Notes: generated by a model not told the origin, from the letters alone. Positions 21,239 to 29,982 are shown, counted from the first letter of the stretch. The stretch: 64,000 bases of DNA from Gordonia desulfuricans NBRC 100010 (GCF_001485495.1 NZ_BCNF01000012.1:80017-144016); one strand, 5' to 3'. Numbers and translations are program-made.

Positions 21239-21991
21239 TCACACCACGGCGGCGTCGTCGAAGCTCATCGCCAGACGTTGTACCGAGGTGGTCATCAGTG
21301 CGTGCCGCCCCAGTTTCAGGGTGCGCAGTTCGTCGGCGATCTCGTGGTCGCCGAGCGTCAGCGTCGCCCCGCCGATCCGGGTGCGGGTGCCGGTGATCGA
21401 CCGCAGCCGCCACGGCGTGCTGCGCAGCACGCCGTCGAGCTGGGAGTAGGCGTGCAGGGTGGTCTCGGCCGCCGACGACGGCACCGACAACCCGGGCTTG
21501 ACCGTGAGATCGGCGATCAGGCTGCCGTCCTGGCTCACCCGGCCGTGACGGGTGGGGGAGTCGTGGTCGACGTCGAAGTCGGCGAGGATCTTCGGGAATC
21601 CCCAGATACCGCGGCCGGCGGCCAGGGTGAACTCGCCGTCGACGGGCAGCCGGTGGATCAGGGCGCGGGCGTTCCCGGCGACGAGCCGTCGCAGTGCGGT
21701 GACCGGTGAGGCCGGCGCTGCCGGGTCGTCCACCAGGAAGCACACGCCGAACTCGTTGTACGGGCCGAGATCGCCGTCGACATAGTCGACGAAGACGAGC
21801 ATGCACATCCCCCGTCCGGGCCGGATGCGCAGCGGGGTGGGGCGATGCCGACCGGTCCCGGCGGCGTCGATCGCCGCCTGCATGGCGGCGGCATCGGCGG
21901 TGAACCCGGCGACGAAGCATCGCGCCTCGCGGATCTCGACCGGCATGGTGACGGTGGTGCCGAGGACGTCGTGGCGGGCCGGGGTGCTCAT
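21239..21991 (-). CDS. Acetoacetate decarboxylase-like protein
   Basis: 250 residues matching the acetoacetate decarboxylase (ADC) family. Landmarks are GPYNEFGVCFLV near residues 76-87, RGIWGFPKILADFDV near 126-140 and the barrel strand LTVKPGLSVPSSA near 163-175. In true ADC a lysine in the central strand forms a Schiff base; K164 in LTVKPG or K133 in GFPKIL are the candidates, and I cannot place the catalytic one with certainty. Many actinobacterial homologues have unknown substrates. A palindrome matching the KstR site lies 29 nt before the start, so the gene may belong to the sterol catabolism regulon. The ATG is preceded by CAGGAGG. Confidence 0.8.
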   Translation of the reverse strand: MSTPARHDVLGTTVTMPVEIREARCFVAGFTADAAAMQAAIDAAGTGRHRPTPLRIRPGRGMCMLVFVDYVDGDLGPYNEFGVCFLVDDPAAPASPVTALRRLVAGNARALIHRLPVDGEFTLAAGRGIWGFPKILADFDVDHDSPTRHGRVSQDGSLIADLTVKPGLSVPSSAAETTLHAYSQLDGVLRSTPWRLRSITGTRTRIGGATLTLGDHEIADELRTLKLGRHALMTTSVQRLAMSFDDAAVV

Positions 21992-22019
21992 CGGGCCTCC
22001 TGTGCAATCACCGGACTAT

Positions 22020-22033
22020 TAGAACACGTTCTA
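22020..22033 (-). promoter_or_regulatory. KstR-like operator
   Basis: TAGAACACGTTCTA fits the published KstR motif TnnAACnnGTTnnA at every fixed position and is a perfect 6-2-6 inverted repeat. It lies 29 nt before the ADC-like gene, in promoter position. It is about 165 nt from the divergent response-regulator gene, which is less likely to be its target. Confidence 0.6.
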
Positions 22034-22196
22034 TTTCTGGCCCGGGTGGCTTTACCGAATCGATGAATCCATGGCCCGCGAAACCGCCATTCGAACGATT
22101 TCACCCCGGATTCGGCCGTGTGCTGAGGACTTCGTCGCACCACCGTGATACCCAACAGGGAGCAGGGCGAATGGTCGGTGATCGGGAAGTGGTGTC

Positions 22197-22901
22197 ATGG
22201 CTGGACGGGTTCTACGAATCGGGATGGTCGACGACCATCGATCACCGATCTGGGGTGTCGAACGCATTCTCGAGGACCAGCTCGACCTCGAACTCGTACG
22301 CGCCGCGGCGACCGTGGACGAACTGCTCGCCGGGGGCGCGAATCTCGACATCGTGCTCCTCGATCTGCGTCTCGACGACGGCACCACCCCGCGCGAGAAC
22401 GTCAACCGGCTGCGCGACGCGGGGATCGGGGCGGTGGTCTACACCTCCGGTGAGCATCCGGCGCTGCTGCGTTCGGCGGCCAAGGCCGGTGCGCTCGGCG
22501 TGGTCCTGAAGTCGGCCTCCGAAGACGAGATCCGCGCGGCCCTCCGCGCAGCCGGAGAGGGCACCGCGGTGCTGACCACCGAATGGGCCGCCGCCATCGA
22601 CGGCGATCCGGAACTCGCCGCGGTCGACCTGAGTCCGCAGCTGCAGCGGGTCCTCGCGCTGTATGCCTCCGGGGAGACCTCGGCAAGCGTCGGGGAGGCC
22701 CTCGGGGTGACGGCCGAGACCGTCAACGAATACCTCAAACGCATCCGCCAGAAGTACGCCGACGCCGGACGCCCGACGCGCACCAAGATCGACCTGTACA
22801 AGCGGGCCATCGAGGACGGCTGGCTCCCGGTGCCCGAACGCAACCAGTCCGGGGCCGAGGAGCGCGGCCGGCACGGGACCCAGGACACCGGATGGCCCTG
22901 A
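22197..22901 (+). CDS. Response regulator with LuxR-type HTH
   Basis: 234 residues. The receiver domain (residues 6-125) has the acidic pair D12-D13, the likely phosphoacceptor D56 in IVLLDLRLDDG, and a K in GVVLKSAS. The output domain (about 145-215) is a LuxR/NarL-like helix-turn-helix: LSPQLQRVLALYASGETSASVGEALGVTAETVNEYLKRIRQKY, then AGRPTRTKIDLYKRAIEDGWL. The kinase gene begins 10 nt before its stop, so this is a two-component pair written regulator first. The HTH and its AGRPTRTK tail closely resemble the orphan HTH protein at 25341, which suggests a common origin. The ligand or stress sensed is unknown. Confidence 0.9.
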   Translation: MAGRVLRIGMVDDHRSPIWGVERILEDQLDLELVRAAATVDELLAGGANLDIVLLDLRLDDGTTPRENVNRLRDAGIGAVVYTSGEHPALLRSAAKAGALGVVLKSASEDEIRAALRAAGEGTAVLTTEWAAAIDGDPELAAVDLSPQLQRVLALYASGETSASVGEALGVTAETVNEYLKRIRQKYADAGRPTRTKIDLYKRAIEDGWLPVPERNQSGAEERGRHGTQDTGWP

Positions 22902-24094
22902 CCTCGGTGGCCGTGGGGCGGCGAGAGGCGCGCATCCAGCGGCTGATGGCCCGGTTCGTCGGCGGCGGATTCATCGCCTATCTGCTGGTGTCGATCGGCG
23001 AGTTCGCCTCCACCGCGGTCTTCGTCGCACTGTGGTTCACCCCGGTCGGCGCGATCATTGCCTTCACGCCCGGGATCGTGTTGTTCGCCTACAGCTTTCG
23101 TGATCGACTCGACCAGCGGTTGCTCGCGGCGATCGCCTTGTCCACGACCATCGGGTATCTGATCGCAAGCGGCCTGTGGTTCCTCGCCTGGGACGGTGTG
23201 TCCCGCGATCTCGACCGGGTGTCGTGGCTGATGAGCTTCGGTGGACTGCCCAGCCTCGCCACCGTTCTGGTGCGTCCGTTCCCGGTCGGCGCGGCGAGCC
23301 TGGTGGTGTGCATCTCGGTGTCGACCGTCTCGACCGGACTGGGGCGTGACGGCGACCTCGGGTGGGGCACCGCGACCCAGACGTTGTGGGGTATCGCCTA
23401 CAGCTCGGTCTATCTGATCGCCGCCGCGATGGTGCGGCGCACCGGCCGCACCCTCGACCAGACGCGTGAGGCGGCACTCGCCGCGGCATCGGCGACCGCC
23501 GCGACCGCCGCCCGGGACATCGAACGCGCACGATTCGACGCGCTGGTGCACGACCATGTGATCGCCACCCTGCTGGCCGCAGAACCCGGCACCGTCGACT
23601 GCCGCCTGGCCGCCCAGGCCCGCCGCGCCCTCGACACGCTCGACGATCTGGCACAGTCGCCCGAGATCACCGACCTGTCCCGCGACGACGCGGCGGCCCG
23701 GCTGCGCGTCACCGTCGCCTCGGTCGACGACGCGGTCGCGGTGCGGATCACCGACCTCCCCGCCGACGGCGAGGTCCGCTACCCGGTGGAGGTGGTGGCC
23801 GCCATCAGCGAGGCCCTCGCCGAAGCCGTCCGCAACAGCGTCCGCCACGGCGGCCCGGAAGCCCAGAGCGCGGTGTTCGTCGAACTCGGTGCCGATCACA
23901 TCCGCGCCGGCGCCGTCGACGACGGCGCCGGGTTCGATCCCGCCGCGGTCCCTCCCGAACGCCTCGGAATAGAGGTGAGCATCCGGCTGCGGATGGCATC
24001 GGTGGCCGGGGGCGGGGCGCGGGTGCGCAGCGAACCCGGCGACGGCACGACCGTCGGTGTCTGGTGGCAGCGGCCCGCGGAGGTGTGGGAGTGA
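22892..24094 (+). CDS. Membrane sensor histidine kinase
   Basis: 400 residues. The N-terminal 185 residues contain about five or six hydrophobic helices with short loops, so sensing is likely within the membrane. A coiled linker (TREAALAAASATAATAARDIERARFDALVHDHVIATLL, near 190-230) carries the probable phosphoacceptor His in the ALVHDHVIATLL region, as in HisKA_3/NarX-like kinases with an HDxxxxxL-type box. The ATPase part has an N box EALAEAVRNSVRHGG near 307-321, a G1 box DDGAGFDP and GDGTTVGVWW at the end. ATG 22892 overlaps the regulator gene; the longer open frame upstream is antisense-type noise inside the regulator. Translation is coupled again downstream (GTGA). Confidence 0.85.
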   Translation: MALTSVAVGRREARIQRLMARFVGGGFIAYLLVSIGEFASTAVFVALWFTPVGAIIAFTPGIVLFAYSFRDRLDQRLLAAIALSTTIGYLIASGLWFLAWDGVSRDLDRVSWLMSFGGLPSLATVLVRPFPVGAASLVVCISVSTVSTGLGRDGDLGWGTATQTLWGIAYSSVYLIAAAMVRRTGRTLDQTREAALAAASATAATAARDIERARFDALVHDHVIATLLAAEPGTVDCRLAAQARRALDTLDDLAQSPEITDLSRDDAAARLRVTVASVDDAVAVRITDLPADGEVRYPVEVVAAISEALAEAVRNSVRHGGPEAQSAVFVELGADHIRAGAVDDGAGFDPAAVPPERLGIEVSIRLRMASVAGGGARVRSEPGDGTTVGVWWQRPAEVWE

Positions 24095-25209
24095 GCGCCG
24101 GGACCGGTGGCCCGGACGAGGCATGTGGACGGCGGTGGCGCCGCCCGCGCAACGATGCCTCGACGATCATCGGAATGCAGTCGCCGGTGGCGTTCGGGGT
24201 GATCGTCTGGTTCGCCACCGCGGCGGTCGTGGCCTCCGGTTACGGCAGCGGTGGGGTTCTCGACTGGCCGGTCTTCGGTCTCGGTCTCGCGCTCTCGGTG
24301 CTCGGGGCGGTGGTGTTGCTGCTCGCGCCCCGGGATCCGCTCGCCGTAGGCGCGACCGTCGTCGTCGCCGGACTGCCGTCGGTGGCGGTGCCGCTGGTGA
24401 TGATCTCGGTCGAGCCGCCACCGGCAATAGCGTTCGGGGTGGTCAGTGGATGTGTGTCGGCCACCCTGGCATTCCTGTGTGTCCGCGGGCGGGTGCTGGC
24501 CGCATGGATCGGATTCGTCGCCTCGGTCGTGGTGTCGGTGGTGGCCGGTCTCTTCCTCACCGGGACGCAGGCGTGGCTGAGTTCGGAGATCCCCGGTATC
24601 GCGGTGTTGCTGATGTCGACGCTGTTCGCGACGATCATCCGCCCGGCCGCCCGCGAGATCTATGCGTTGCGGGCCCAGACGCTGCGGGAGGTGACCGAGG
24701 AGGCCGCCACCCGTGCCACGCTCACCGAACGCGACGTACAACTGGCCCGGCTCGACGAGCAGGCGCGCGTCCTGCTCGAACGTATCGCGTCGTCGCAGGT
24801 GCTGACCGAGGCCGACACCCTCCGGGCCCGACTGCTCGAGCGGCGCCTGCGTGACGGGATCCGTGCCCCGTCGCTCGACGCCCCGGACGTGGTGGATGCC
24901 GTATGGGCGGCCCGCGAGCGTGGCGTCTCGGTGACCCTGCTCGACGACGCGGGTGACGCCGCGCGTCCCGAGGTGCTGGCCGGTGTCCGGGCGGTGGTGG
25001 TGGAGATCCTGTCCGGTCTGGACGCCGGTGCGGCGGTCACCGTCCGGGTGAGCCCGCCGGGGCGTGATCCGTTCGCCACGATCGTCATCCGTGAGGGGGA
25101 CACCAAGAGACGAGTTGATTATCACGTCCTGAGGGACCATTCTGTGGCGACGGTCGGCCTCGGCGATGGCCCCAGAACTGGGGACACCCCCGCTGACGTG
25201 CGAAAATAG
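24091..25209 (+). CDS. Membrane protein resembling a degenerate sensor kinase
   Basis: 372 residues from GTG 24091, whose GTGA overlaps the kinase stop. Residues 25-190 contain four to six hydrophobic segments. A coiled-coil linker follows (REIYALRAQTLREVTEEAATRATLTERDVQLARLDEQARVLLERIA, near 190-240). The last 120 residues have the size and outline of a kinase ATPase domain (VLAGVRAVVVEILSGLDAGAAVTVRVS... FATIVIREGD) but lack recognisable N and G boxes and any clear phospho-His. It could be an inactive partner or anchor for the kinase next to it. That role is inferred from arrangement only. It ends 131 nt before a separate HTH gene. Confidence 0.65.
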   Translation: MSAGTGGPDEACGRRWRRPRNDASTIIGMQSPVAFGVIVWFATAAVVASGYGSGGVLDWPVFGLGLALSVLGAVVLLLAPRDPLAVGATVVVAGLPSVAVPLVMISVEPPPAIAFGVVSGCVSATLAFLCVRGRVLAAWIGFVASVVVSVVAGLFLTGTQAWLSSEIPGIAVLLMSTLFATIIRPAAREIYALRAQTLREVTEEAATRATLTERDVQLARLDEQARVLLERIASSQVLTEADTLRARLLERRLRDGIRAPSLDAPDVVDAVWAARERGVSVTLLDDAGDAARPEVLAGVRAVVVEILSGLDAGAAVTVRVSPPGRDPFATIVIREGDTKRRVDYHVLRDHSVATVGLGDGPRTGDTPADVRK

Positions 25210-25226
25210 TTGAGGGTGCAAGTGTG

Positions 25227-25243
25227 GTCCCCCTTTAGGGGAC
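25227..25243 (+). promoter_or_regulatory. Palindrome in the promoter region of the HTH gene
   Basis: GTCCCC-CTTTA-GGGGAC is a perfect 6-5-6 inverted repeat in the 131-nt gap between the membrane protein and the HTH gene. Flanking copies of tgcaag (25218 and 25247) and the AT-rich taaaataac near 25268 suggest a regulated promoter. It could be an operator for one of the two HTH proteins of the cluster. Confidence 0.4.
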
Positions 25244-25340
25244 TGTTGCAAGACTGAGCGGCACCTTAAAATAACCTGTGACGAACCCAGTCAGAAGGTG
25301 AGTGGTCGGCCCCGCGACCACCGGAACAGGAGGACTTACG

Positions 25341-25772
25341 GTGACGACCGCAAGTACCGATATCCCGGTTTCCCCCGCACGTGTGCCCGGACGGGCCCTA
25401 CCCCAGTCGCGTCAGCCGATGCGCCAGCCGGTGACCCGCATCGCGGACTACCGTCGTCCCCACTATGAGCGCCCCATCCCCGGGCGGCCCGTCGCACCGG
25501 GCGTCGAGCGCCAGCAGCCGGTCGTGCCGACGGCACCGCCGCTGCGCAAACCGAAGCTCTCGCGCCGCGAGGTCGAGGTGCTGATGGCGTGGCTCGCAGC
25601 CGACTCCAAGGAGGAAGCCGCCGAGGCGCTGTTCATCGCGGCATCGACGGTCAGCACCCACCTGGCCCGCATCCGCGCCAAGTACACCGCAGTCGGGCGT
25701 CCCGCCCCCACCAAGACGCACCTGCTCGCGCGGGCGCTGCAGGACGGGATCACCCGCCTCGAGGACTGGTGA
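25341..25772 (+). CDS. Orphan LuxR-type HTH transcription factor
   Basis: 143 residues from GTG 25341, preceded by AGGAGG at 25328-25333. The first 75 residues are Pro/Arg rich with no receiver domain. The C-terminal 65 residues form a LuxR-like HTH (LSRREVEVLMAWLAADSKEEAAEALFIAASTVSTHLARIRAKY) ending in VGRPAPTKTHLLARALQDGI. The same spacing and a similar tail occur in the response regulator at 22197, so the two may bind related sites. Without a receiver it should act by abundance or through a partner. Its 3' end overlaps the convergent CoA-transferase frame by 23 nt. Confidence 0.8.
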   Translation: MTTASTDIPVSPARVPGRALPQSRQPMRQPVTRIADYRRPHYERPIPGRPVAPGVERQQPVVPTAPPLRKPKLSRREVEVLMAWLAADSKEEAAEALFIAASTVSTHLARIRAKYTAVGRPAPTKTHLLARALQDGITRLEDW

Positions 25773-27033
25773 GCCGCTCGTCGACGAGCGCGTCCACCAC
25801 AGGGTTGTCGGCCCCGACCGCACGGATCGGGTGACCGCCGACCAGCGGCACAGACGGCCGGGTCTCACCGAGACCCGGCCGTCGCTCTGTCTGCGGGCCA
25901 TGGATCGGTGGCTTCTGTGTTCGGGGGTCGTGACGGGGCGAGAGCGCCCCGGCACCGGGTCCGGTCGTCCCGCAGGCGGCGTGACGTGCCGCCACCGCCG
26001 ACAACGCCACGTCGATCAGCCGCCCGCCACCGCCGTCGAGGGCCTCCGCCACCAGCCGCGCCGACTCGATCCCGGTGAGCGGGTCGGCGATCGCATCGGC
26101 ACAGAACACCGGGCCGCGCGGGGTGTGGCCGACCAGCCCACCGGCCACCGCCGCGTCGTCGCCGAAGCCGACCCACTGTGCCGCCTCGTTCTCGGCTCCA
26201 TGTGCGGTGATCCGCAGCCACACCTGACCGGGACGCGGCGCCAGACCATCGGCGTCGAGCCCATACCGGGCCAGGGCCCGCGGGCGTGAGGCCTCGATGA
26301 CGACGTCGGCGGCCTGCAGGAGCCGCGCCACCGCGGCGGGATCTCGCGAGAAGTCGGCCGCATAGGTGAGTTTCGGCCCGTTCATCCAGGTGAAGAACTC
26401 CGGATTCCCGCGCCGCGTACCGTCCGGGCGCGTCACGCCCTCCACCTTCACCACCGTCGCTCCGGCATCGGCGAGCAGCCGACCGCACAGCGGTCCCGCC
26501 CAGAGCGACGAGAGATCGGCCACGAGGAGATCGCCCATCGGGCGGTGCGCCCGTGTCGTGCCGCGGGATCGGATGGGGGTCGGGGCCGGGGTGACCTCAC
26601 CGAGAACCGCCGCGGCCAGTCCGAGCAGTCGTGCTCGCGCCACGAACTCGGCGGCGTCTGACTCGGCGACCGCGGCCTCCACATGAGGCCAGACATCGGT
26701 GTTCTCGAGGGGATGCCGGAGAAGTGCCGGGATCAGATCGACGTCGTCGGGGCGGGGGAGCGACAGCGCACACCACGTGTCGCGGGCGGCGATCAGACGG
26801 GCGGCGCCACCCGCCGAGATCCGGCCGCCGCGCCGGAAACCGGTGAGTGCGGCTCGGCCGCTGAGGAATTCGGCGGCGTCGGGGTGCGATGCGCGCACGC
26901 CGGTGAGCGTGCGGAAACGGTCGAGGTTGGCCTGGGCGCGATCGAGCAGTGGGGCGCAGCTGTGATCGGGCGGGCCGTCGGGATCGCCGGTGAGGAAGGC
27001 CAGGCCGGACTGTTCCCACCGGTCACCGGTCAT
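25750..27033 (-). CDS. CaiB/BaiF family (class III) CoA-transferase
   Basis: 427 residues. The second half carries the family III CoA-transferase signature: GDLLVADLSSLWAGPLCGRLLADAGATVVKVEGVTRPDGTRR near residues 167-208, then FSRDPAAVARLLQAADVVIEASRPRALARYG and, further on, DPLTGIESARLVAEAL. These enzymes move CoA between carboxylic acids. The first 150 residues (RAQANLDRFRTLTGVRASHPDAAEFLSGRAALTGFRRGG) match N-terminal regions seen in some actinobacterial members, so this is a long form. The usual catalytic Asp, just after the VKVE region, is not placed with certainty. The last 50 residues are low-complexity, contain a terminator-like inverted repeat and overlap the convergent HTH gene. 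The true C-terminus may have been extended by loss of a stop. Confidence 0.8.
   Translation of the reverse strand: MTGDRWEQSGLAFLTGDPDGPPDHSCAPLLDRAQANLDRFRTLTGVRASHPDAAEFLSGRAALTGFRRGGRISAGGAARLIAARDTWCALSLPRPDDVDLIPALLRHPLENTDVWPHVEAAVAESDAAEFVARARLLGLAAAVLGEVTPAPTPIRSRGTTRAHRPMGDLLVADLSSLWAGPLCGRLLADAGATVVKVEGVTRPDGTRRGNPEFFTWMNGPKLTYAADFSRDPAAVARLLQAADVVIEASRPRALARYGLDADGLAPRPGQVWLRITAHGAENEAAQWVGFGDDAAVAGGLVGHTPRGPVFCADAIADPLTGIESARLVAEALDGGGGRLIDVALSAVAARHAACGTTGPGAGALSPRHDPRTQKPPIHGPQTERRPGLGETRPSVPLVGGHPIRAVGADNPVVDALVDERLTSPRGG
25853..25883. terminator. 14-bp inverted repeat, likely terminator inside a 3' coding end
   Basis: GACGGCCGGGTCTC pairs perfectly with GAGACCCGGCCGTC around a 3-nt loop. 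It lies 80 nt after the orphan HTH gene, where a terminator is expected. It also lies inside the last 45 codons of the opposing CoA-transferase frame. Confidence 0.6.
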
Positions 27034-27069
27034 CGAGGTCTCCTTCGCCGTCGCCGATCACGCTACCGG

Positions 27070-27075
27070 TAGGTT
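27070..27075 (+). promoter_or_regulatory. -10 element of a probably leaderless gene
   Basis: TAGGTT ends exactly 6 nt before the amidohydrolase ATG. This places the transcription start at or next to the start codon. No ribosome-binding site is present. Confidence 0.55.
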
Positions 27076-27081
27076 GACCGG

Positions 27082-28485
27082 ATGGATGCGGGTGTGGTGA
27101 TCGAGCGGGCCGACCTCGGGCGCTCCGCCACGCTCGACATCCGGATCGCACGCGCACCGGGCGGCGACCGGGTCATCGACGCCGTCGGCGCCGGGATACG
27201 AAGGCCCGGTGACGAGGTCGTCGATGCGGCCGGAGCCGCGGTGATCCCCGCCTTCACCGACCACCACCTGCATCTGCATGCGATGGCGGCGGTGTCGACG
27301 TCGGTGCACTGCGGCCCGCCCACGGTCACCGACCGCACCGCGCTGGCCACCGCGCTGCACACCGCCCCTGCGGGACCCGACGGATGGGTGCGGGGTGTGG
27401 GATACGTCGAATCGGTGGCTGGTGACCTCACGACCACCGAACTCGACCGGATCGAACCGGGCCGGCCGGTTCGGATCCAGCACCGCAGCGGAGCGCTGTG
27501 GATGCTCAACACCGCCGCGCTGCGCGCCGCCGGGATCGTCGCGGGCAGCCATCCCGGGGTGGAGGTGGACGCCGAGGGTCTACCCACCGGCCGCGTGTGG
27601 CGCGCCGACGACTGGCTGCGATGGCGGCTCCCGCGGTCGGGGCCACCGGATCTCACCGATGTCGGACGGCGCCTGCACGACCTCGGGATCGTCGAATCCA
27701 CCGATGCCACTCCAGATCTCGACGAGCACAGGCTCGGTGCGCTGATCCGGGCGGTCGACGACGGGCTGGTGACCGGCCGGCTGCACCTGCTCGGGGTTCC
27801 CGTCGGGCGCCGGCTGGATCATCCGCGGATCACGGTGGGGCCGTACAAGATCGTCATCGCCGACTCGGACCTCCCCGACCTCGACGATCTGGTCGCACGG
27901 ATCGCCGCGGCACACGCCGACCATCGGTCGGTCGCGGTGCACTGCGTCAGTCGTGTCGCCTTCGCGCTGCTGCTCGCCGCCTGGGAGATCGCCGGGGTCA
28001 GGCCGGGAGACCGCATCGAGCACGCAGGCATGGTGCCCGCGGAAGGCGGCGAACTGCTGGCGCGACTCGGAGTCGTCGTCGTCACCCAGCCCGGCTTCCT
28101 CCCGCATCGCGGAGACGACTTCCTCGACGGCACACCGCAAGCCGAGCACGCAGATCTCTACCGCTGCGGGTCACTGATCCGTGCCGGGGTGCCCGTGGCC
28201 CTCAGCAGTGATGCACCCTATGGCCCGCTCGACCCATGGCAGACGATCGCCGCGGCCACCGAACGCCGGACCGCGAGCGGACGGGTCGTCGGCGACACCG
28301 GTGAGCGGATCGGCGTCGCGCAGGCCGTCGCCGCACACTGCACCCCCGCCGCCCGGCCCGACGGTCCGCCGCGGCGCGTACAGGTCGGCGATCCGGGTGA
28401 CCTGCTGATCCTCGATCGCCCGTGGGCCGATGTCGTCGCCGCGCCCGGGGACGTCCGGGTGGATCGGGTGACAGCGACTCGTTGA
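27082..28485 (+). CDS. Amidohydrolase, YtcJ-like (amidohydrolase family 3)
   Basis: 467 residues. A short N-terminal beta-rich part leads to AAVIPAFTDHHLHLHAMA near residues 51-68, the HxH metal site of amidohydrolases. Later VAVHCVSRVAFALLLAA near 288-304, RIEHAGMVPAE near 313-323 and SSDAPYGPLDPWQTI near 378-392 supply the remaining metal-site His and Asp, in the pattern of YtcJ-type enzymes. These hydrolyse amide or imide bonds of poorly known substrates. The C-terminus (VQVGDPGDLLILDRPW) is the usual closing strand. It diverges from the CoA-transferase gene across 48 nt and appears leaderless. The pairing may point to a shared carboxylic acid route, but this is conjecture. Confidence 0.85.
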   Translation: MDAGVVIERADLGRSATLDIRIARAPGGDRVIDAVGAGIRRPGDEVVDAAGAAVIPAFTDHHLHLHAMAAVSTSVHCGPPTVTDRTALATALHTAPAGPDGWVRGVGYVESVAGDLTTTELDRIEPGRPVRIQHRSGALWMLNTAALRAAGIVAGSHPGVEVDAEGLPTGRVWRADDWLRWRLPRSGPPDLTDVGRRLHDLGIVESTDATPDLDEHRLGALIRAVDDGLVTGRLHLLGVPVGRRLDHPRITVGPYKIVIADSDLPDLDDLVARIAAAHADHRSVAVHCVSRVAFALLLAAWEIAGVRPGDRIEHAGMVPAEGGELLARLGVVVVTQPGFLPHRGDDFLDGTPQAEHADLYRCGSLIRAGVPVALSSDAPYGPLDPWQTIAAATERRTASGRVVGDTGERIGVAQAVAAHCTPAARPDGPPRRVQVGDPGDLLILDRPWADVVAAPGDVRVDRVTATR

Positions 28486-28611
28486 GTCGGGATCACCCCT
28501 CGTCGGCGTCACCCGGCGTCGGTTGAGTCCGCTGTCGGTTGAGCACAGTGCCTGCAGGTCAGGCTGACCGCAGGGCACTTCCGGCGGTTCACCACTGACG
28601 TCATCGGGCGT

Positions 28612-28689
28612 TCACCCGGCGAGCGAGATGCCCACACCGGTGACGTAGGCACGATCAGCGAGGAGAACGATGTCTCCGGTCGGCACGGG
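28612..28689 (-). pseudogene. Possible C-terminal remnant of a short-chain dehydrogenase
   Basis: On the minus strand PTGDIVLLADRAYVTGVGISLAG ends at a stop at 28612. It resembles the last strand of SDR enzymes (LASDRASYVTGVxxxVDGG). Nothing upstream in this frame belongs to an SDR; it begins right where the crotonase frame stops. The rest of 28486-28691 holds only an imperfect hairpin near 28550-28580 that could end the amidohydrolase transcript. Confidence 0.25.
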
Positions 28690-28691
28690 GC

Positions 28692-29659
28692 TCAGCCCGC
28701 ATCGTCGACCACATCATCCACGAGACCCCACTCCAACGCCGTCGACGCATCGATGGAGTGGCCGGACAGTACCAGGTAGGCGCTGCGCCAACGGCCGATC
28801 CGTCGGGAGATGCTGTACGTTCCACCCGCGCCGGGGACCAGTCCGACACTGAGTTCGGGAAGCCCGAGCCGTGCATCCCGGTGGGCGGTCACGCGTCCGC
28901 AGTAGGCCGCCATCTCCAGGCCGCTGCCGAGGACCTGGCCGTGCACGATGGCGCGGCAGCGGGAGCCGAGGCGCCCGCGGAGGGCGTCGAGCGCGAGTGC
29001 CGGACTGTGTCGTGTCCGGGCGAGGTGAGACGCTGCCGGATTCTCGAAGGCGCCGACTCGGCCAGATCGCCACCGCTGCAAAACGATCGCCCGGCGCCCC
29101 GGATCTCGACGTCGGTGATCGAGGTGTCGAGTTGTGCGACGGTGAGCGCCTCCAGTAGCCGGATACGCATGGCGTCGGTGAAGGCGTTGTGGCGGTACGG
29201 GCGGTTGAACAGGATGCGCAGTGCATCGCCGTCCCGCTCATAGACGACGGGTTCCTCAGGGTCGGTGGCGATCCGGGTCGGTCCGCGCTCGGCCATCCAC
29301 TGCGCGAACTCGGGGCCGGACTGCAGCGTGGAATACGCCAACGACTCCGTCACCAGCGCCGGCCGGACATCACCGTCGGTGTTGACCACCCGGAACACGT
29401 CCGCGGTGGTCGCCGCGGTGATCGGCATCCGGGTACAGCCGGATTCGATCACGGCGAGGGAGTCGTCGATGGAGTCCACCCGAACACAACGGGGGTCATC
29501 GGTGGGCGATTCGGTGAGCGTGAAAGACGCCAGACCGAGCCAGTACGGCGAGGGCGGCCGGTCGGTGTCGGTGATGACCGCCACGATCGGTGGTGCCAGT
29601 GACGTGACCGGCGGCAACTCCGGATCGGGGGGTGAATGTGCGTCGACGACGTGGATCAT
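28692..29659 (-). pseudogene. Enoyl-CoA hydratase/isomerase (crotonase) with a frameshift
   Basis: Two frames together make one crotonase. The upstream frame gives a roughly 160-residue N-terminal part, then VYERDGDALRILFNRPYRHNAFTDAM and GAGRSFCSGGDLAE, the usual start and first oxyanion-hole strand. The downstream frame continues with AFENPAASHL, then IVHGQVLGSGLEMAAYCGRVTAHRDARLGLPELSVGLVPGAGGTYSISRRIG and ends ALEWGLVDDVVDDAG. Reading GAG-TCG where GAG-TTC-GGC is expected implies loss of one T near 29056. The long N-terminal extension is seen in some actinobacterial crotonases, but its start is uncertain (ATG 29659 or further upstream). Either the gene is dead or the base is a sequencing error. 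Confidence 0.75.
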
Positions 29660-29982
29660 GCCCGGCACCGGTCCCGTCCGGGAGACAAGGTCATGTCCGG
29701 ATGGTAGTCGGACGCACGAGGGTGATCTGCAGATCGACGGCAGTGTGGCGCAAACGTCGGCCAAGGGCCTGCCGACGTCGAGGCACGGCATGGACGCGCA
29801 CAGCCGCGGTGGGACGTCGTGGGAGCGATCTACCCCGCGGGACAGGGCAGTCCTCGGTGTGGAGCCTCCTCGAGGAGGTCACGCCGACCGCGGCGGTCGT
29901 CGCCGGCCGTCCACGCCGATCGTGGCGCTCTTTCATGCTGCGAGTCACGGGCGGTCGACCGCGAACACGGTTCGAACCTGAC

